Shown piece by piece: positions 60,835 to 64,000 of a DNA stretch of 64,000 bases. The first letter of the stretch is position 1. Every line of letters starts with the position of its first letter. The position numbers and the translations under genes were made by a program. Under the pieces are notes generated by a model. That model saw only the letters and a program-made list of their open reading frames with translations. It was not told where the DNA came from and did no database searches. The stretch comes from Gammaproteobacteria bacterium (GTDB lineage Bacteria; Pseudomonadota; Gammaproteobacteria; GCA-2400775), in the NCBI GenBank assembly GCA_015492075.1, contig WGFU01000019.1, positions 1 to 64,000 of the forward strand. Direction: 5' to 3'.

Positions 60835-61837
60835 TTTTGCCTTGATTTCCGTTGCCGTGATTGGTTTTGGTCTGATTATGTACGTTATTTTGGATGGTTT
60901 TGACTTGGGAGTCGGAATTTTGTTTCCCTTTGCCAATAATGAGCAGGTACGCGACAGCATGATAAACAGTATCGCTCCGGTGTGGGACGGCAATGAGACC
61001 TGGTTGGTAATGGGAGGCGCCATATTGTTTGCAGCCTTTCCGCAGGCCTATGCCATTATTCTATCCGCCTTGTATGTACCCATTATGCTGATGTTGTTTT
61101 CCTTGATTTTTCGCGGTGTTGCTTTCGAGTTCAGAATGAAAGCCAACGAAAGTAAATTCTTGTGGACTGCGGTATTTTTTGCCGCCTCATTTATGACTGC
61201 TTTTAGTCAGGGTTTATTATTGGCTGGGCTGATTACAGGCATTAACGTCAGAGACGGACAGTTCGCGGGCGGTCCCTTTGACTGGGTGTCACCGTTTGCG
61301 TTGATAGTCGGCTTGGCAATGGTATGTGGTTATGCCTTACTGGGGGCGACCTGGTTAATTAGGAAAACAGAGGGTGATTTACTCAATATGTCGTTCCGCG
61401 GTTCGATGTTTTTTTTGCTGGCAATTATGGTTTTCATGGCCATTGTCAGTGTCTATACCCCACGCTTAGCTCCGGAAATAGAAGTACGCTGGTTTTCCGG
61501 AGAAAATGTATTCTACCTGTTACCGGCACCGATACTTGGTTTGATTTGTGCCTGGCGGCTTTGGCACGATCTGCGAATTCGGCGAGAGGATTCCCCATTT
61601 TTCTGGGCCATTGGTTTATTTCTAACCGGTTACCTCGGTCTTGCTGTTAGTTTCTGGCCCTATATTATTCCATTCGAAGTCACGATTTGGCAGGCTGCAT
61701 CACCCGATTCTTCACAATTATTTTTGTTAATACCTATACTGTTTATCATGCCTATAACACTTGCGTACAGCTGGTATAGTTATCGAGTATTTCGTGGCAA
61801 GGTCACCGATGTTAGTGGCTACTCAGCCCATAAATAA
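60824..61837 (+). CDS. cydB: Cytochrome bd-type quinol oxidase subunit II
   Basis: YVILDGFDLGVGILFPF, IAPVWDGNETWLVMGGAILFAAFPQAYA. Confidence 0.95.
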   Translation: MELDFALISVAVIGFGLIMYVILDGFDLGVGILFPFANNEQVRDSMINSIAPVWDGNETWLVMGGAILFAAFPQAYAIILSALYVPIMLMLFSLIFRGVAFEFRMKANESKFLWTAVFFAASFMTAFSQGLLLAGLITGINVRDGQFAGGPFDWVSPFALIVGLAMVCGYALLGATWLIRKTEGDLLNMSFRGSMFFLLAIMVFMAIVSVYTPRLAPEIEVRWFSGENVFYLLPAPILGLICAWRLWHDLRIRREDSPFFWAIGLFLTGYLGLAVSFWPYIIPFEVTIWQAASPDSSQLFLLIPILFIMPITLAYSWYSYRVFRGKVTDVSGYSAHK

Positions 61838-61967
61838 TGACGCCGCCAAAAATCACCCAGGGCAACGCCTGGTATGGTTTTTCACACTATGGTTGTGCTC
61901 GGTTATCGCCTTAACCATGTTGGTCTGGCCATTGCGCTGGCTATTTTCCATGCTTTTGAATTATTAG
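61809..61967 (+). CDS. DUF2474 small membrane subunit of bd oxidase
   Basis: MLVATQPINNDAAKNHPGQRLVWFFTLWLCSVIALTMLVWPLRWLFSMLLNY*, overlaps cydB 3' end. Confidence 0.7.
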   Translation: MLVATQPINNDAAKNHPGQRLVWFFTLWLCSVIALTMLVWPLRWLFSMLLNY

Positions 61968-62129
61968 ATCGCAACTTCTACTCTATTTTAGAACGGGTAT
62001 TTCCGCCATCGATAATCGGAGTTAATGGTAGAGGTCAGGCCGCCATATCTAACCAAGTGCTAAGCTAGCACAAACTCCCCCGGAAGGAAGGCCAGTCATA
62101 GGCAGAGAATTTGGCAGTATACTAAAACC

Positions 62130-62195
62130 ATGAAGAAGTCGAAGTTCAGCGACACGCAGATTGTGTCTTCTTAGAAAGAAGCGGAAGCAGGCATG
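62130..62195 (+). pseudogene. IS3-family OrfA transposase remnant
   Basis: MKKSKFSDTQIVSS*KEAEAGM resembles MKKSRFTEEQIIAILKEAEAGM of IS3-group OrfA, with stop and truncation. Confidence 0.7.
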
Positions 62196-62331
62196 CGGGG
62201 GAAAGAAGTGGATGCGGAAAGTGTATTTTTGGCTCCAGAATATCCGGCGGGTATTTTCCCGGATGATGGGTCCCATAGCGCAATGGCAGTGATACCATAA
62301 AAAATAAGTTTTTCAGGATCGACCATATTAA

Positions 62332-62931
62332 ATGATTGATAATAAGCTGTTTTCTCAAGCATGTGAGAACAATAAGCAGCCCATTGCCGAACTATTGCAG
62401 ACTGTGTTCAGTGAGCCTGGCTTGATTGTAGAGATTGGTAGCGGCAGTGGACAACATGCTGTGTATATGGCGTCTGTACTGCCACATGTCATTTGGCAGC
62501 CGACCGATATGGCTGAAGCCTTGCATAGCGTCGAGGCGTACCGGCGCGAATCCGGTCTGAGCAATATTAAACCCGCATTGGCGATGAATGTGTTAGACGC
62601 GACTTGGCCAATCACCGAGGTGGATGGCGTGTTTTCAGCGAATACCGCACATATAATGTCTTGGCCAGCCGTTGAGGCGATGTTTAGAGGTGTTGCCGGG
62701 CTGTTAGCGCAAGACAAACCATTTTTGCTATATGGGCCGTTTAATTATAGCGGTGAGTTTACATCAGAAGGGAATATTCGGCTGGACGCCTGGGCACGGT
62801 CGGTTTATCCGGGCGCCGGCATTCGTGATTTCGGTGAGGTTTGCGATTTCGCCGAACAATGCGGGTTTACGTTGCTACAAGACCACACGATGCCGGCGAA
62901 CAACCGCTTACTGCAGTTTTCTAAGCAATAG
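62332..62931 (+). CDS. DUF938 SAM-dependent methyltransferase-like protein
   Basis: IVEIGSGSGQHAVYMASVLPHVIWQPTDM...FSANTAHIMSW...LLYGPFNYSGEFTSEGN. Confidence 0.92.
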   Translation: MIDNKLFSQACENNKQPIAELLQTVFSEPGLIVEIGSGSGQHAVYMASVLPHVIWQPTDMAEALHSVEAYRRESGLSNIKPALAMNVLDATWPITEVDGVFSANTAHIMSWPAVEAMFRGVAGLLAQDKPFLLYGPFNYSGEFTSEGNIRLDAWARSVYPGAGIRDFGEVCDFAEQCGFTLLQDHTMPANNRLLQFSKQ

Positions 62932-62980
62932 CTTGAATTATCACAGGGTGAAAAAAGCTGAATACCGCAAGCCGTAGGAT

Positions 62981-63112
62981 CTAGTTTTCTTCAGGCTCAA
63001 ACCATTTGTCTTTGAAATAAACCATGGCGATAAGAACGCACAATAGTATGCTGACGCCGATACTGATCCAAAGTACCATCTGAGTAATGAGATCTTCAGT
63101 TAAAAAGTCCAT
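62981..63112 (-). CDS. Small membrane protein (43 aa)
   Basis: MDFLTEDLITQMVLWISIGVSILLCVLIAMVYFKDKWFEPEEN*. Not in ORF track. Confidence 0.55.
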   Translation of the reverse strand: MDFLTEDLITQMVLWISIGVSILLCVLIAMVYFKDKWFEPEEN

Positions 63113-63435
63113 TGCTTAGCCCCTGTTGCTACATAATAAGCGGATTTCAAGAAGCGCATAGTCTACCATCTTGGCATAGAAGCACAATCCCCAGTATATG
63201 ACCGAGATACTTCCCTCATGCTAAATTTATAACATGTTGAAATAAAGAGAAATTGTTGGAATAGTTGTGAGCTGTTCGAGCTGCTGCTTGCGTGCAGGGG
63301 ATAACGCAGCCCGTTACCATCAGGACATAAACTGGCTCCAATAAGAACAGGCAACTCAGCTGATTTGTTACAGCGCCGCCACGCTGATCGCGGTGGATAT
63401 TTTCATGGATATGTGCGACATGGCGGCAATGATGT

Positions 63436-63711
63436 CTAGGATTCAAGCTCGGATGGGGTATAGGCCTTAATGCTTAAGGCATGAATCTCGTTTTGCATGG
63501 CATCACCGAGCGCGTTGTAGATCAAGCGATGACGTTGAATGAGTGATTGGTCGGCAAAGGCGGCGGCGACAATATGCACGGTGAAGTGACCGCCGCCATT
63601 GGCCGCGCCCGCGTGGCCAATGTGTTGATGGCTGTCGTCAGTTATGTCTAGCGAGACTGGCGACAAGCTTGTCGTGAGCCGTTCACGAATCATGTCTACA
63701 CGATTTGTCAT
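63436..63711 (-). CDS. BolA family protein
   Basis: [50 protein letters not shown]. Confidence 0.93.
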   Translation of the reverse strand: MTNRVDMIRERLTTSLSPVSLDITDDSHQHIGHAGAANGGGHFTVHIVAAAFADQSLIQRHRLIYNALGDAMQNEIHALSIKAYTPSELES

Positions 63712-63998
63712 GGTAATACATACTTAAAAGGTTTGACGGTGACATTGGCGTAGACACCTGCGGCACAGTAGGGGTCGCTATCGGCCCAGCTTTTGGCCTC
63801 ATCAAGCGAATTAAACTCGGCAATAATGACACTGCCACTGAAGCCAGCCGGGCCGGGGTCGACATTGTCGATGTTGGGGCAGGGACCGGCGACTAGCAGG
63901 CGGCCGCAGTTTTTCAAGATTTGCAGGCGCTCCAGATGAGCGGGGCGGGAGGCCAGGCGTTGGTCGAGACTGTTCTCGATGTCCTCAGCAACGATCAC
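63708..63998 (-). CDS. YciI family protein
   Basis: [24 protein letters not shown]...[42 protein letters not shown]; may extend to window edge. Confidence 0.9.
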   Translation of the reverse strand: MIVAEDIENSLDQRLASRPAHLERLQILKNCGRLLVAGPCPNIDNVDPGPAGFSGSVIIAEFNSLDEAKSWADSDPYCAAGVYANVTVKPFKYVLP

Positions 63999-64000
63999 AT

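Noticed and set aside
62146-62362. Minus-strand ORFs over the IS remnant
   Set aside because: Overlap a recognisable decayed transposase start on the plus strand; no independent evidence.

Overview
A 64 kb window that reads as a gammaproteobacterial chromosome, mostly ordinary core genes. Recognisable syntenic blocks: thrS-infC-rpmI-rplT-pheS-pheT-ihfA-merR; uvrC-pgsA-tRNA-Gly-tRNA-Cys-tRNA-Leu (same order as E. coli uvrC-pgsA-glyW-cysT-leuZ); def/csiV/mfd; a Zur-type metal ABC transporter; and a CioAB/CydAB-type bd oxidase with a DUF2474 subunit. The clearest accessory region is a ~4.6 kb mini defence island integrated at the 3' end of tRNA-Leu (about 31736-36401). It has 27-bp att-like direct repeats, helically spaced TTACGCC motifs at both ends, a truncated tyrosine-integrase remnant fused to an ~80-bp AbiEi fragment, an AAA ATPase + RloB/TOPRIM-like pair (AbiL/RloAB/PARIS-like architecture), and an AbiEi/AbiEii locus with a perfect inverted-repeat operator candidate and a frameshifted AbiEii. 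Other points of interest: a tightly coupled ATP-grasp / OlsF-like acyltransferase / DinB / NRDE operon, two tandem PhnD-like binding proteins without transporter partners next to a GGDEF-EAL sensor, a Zur-box candidate with a 36-aa membrane ORF, and several small ORFs missing from the ORF track. All functional calls are by reading translations; no database search was run.
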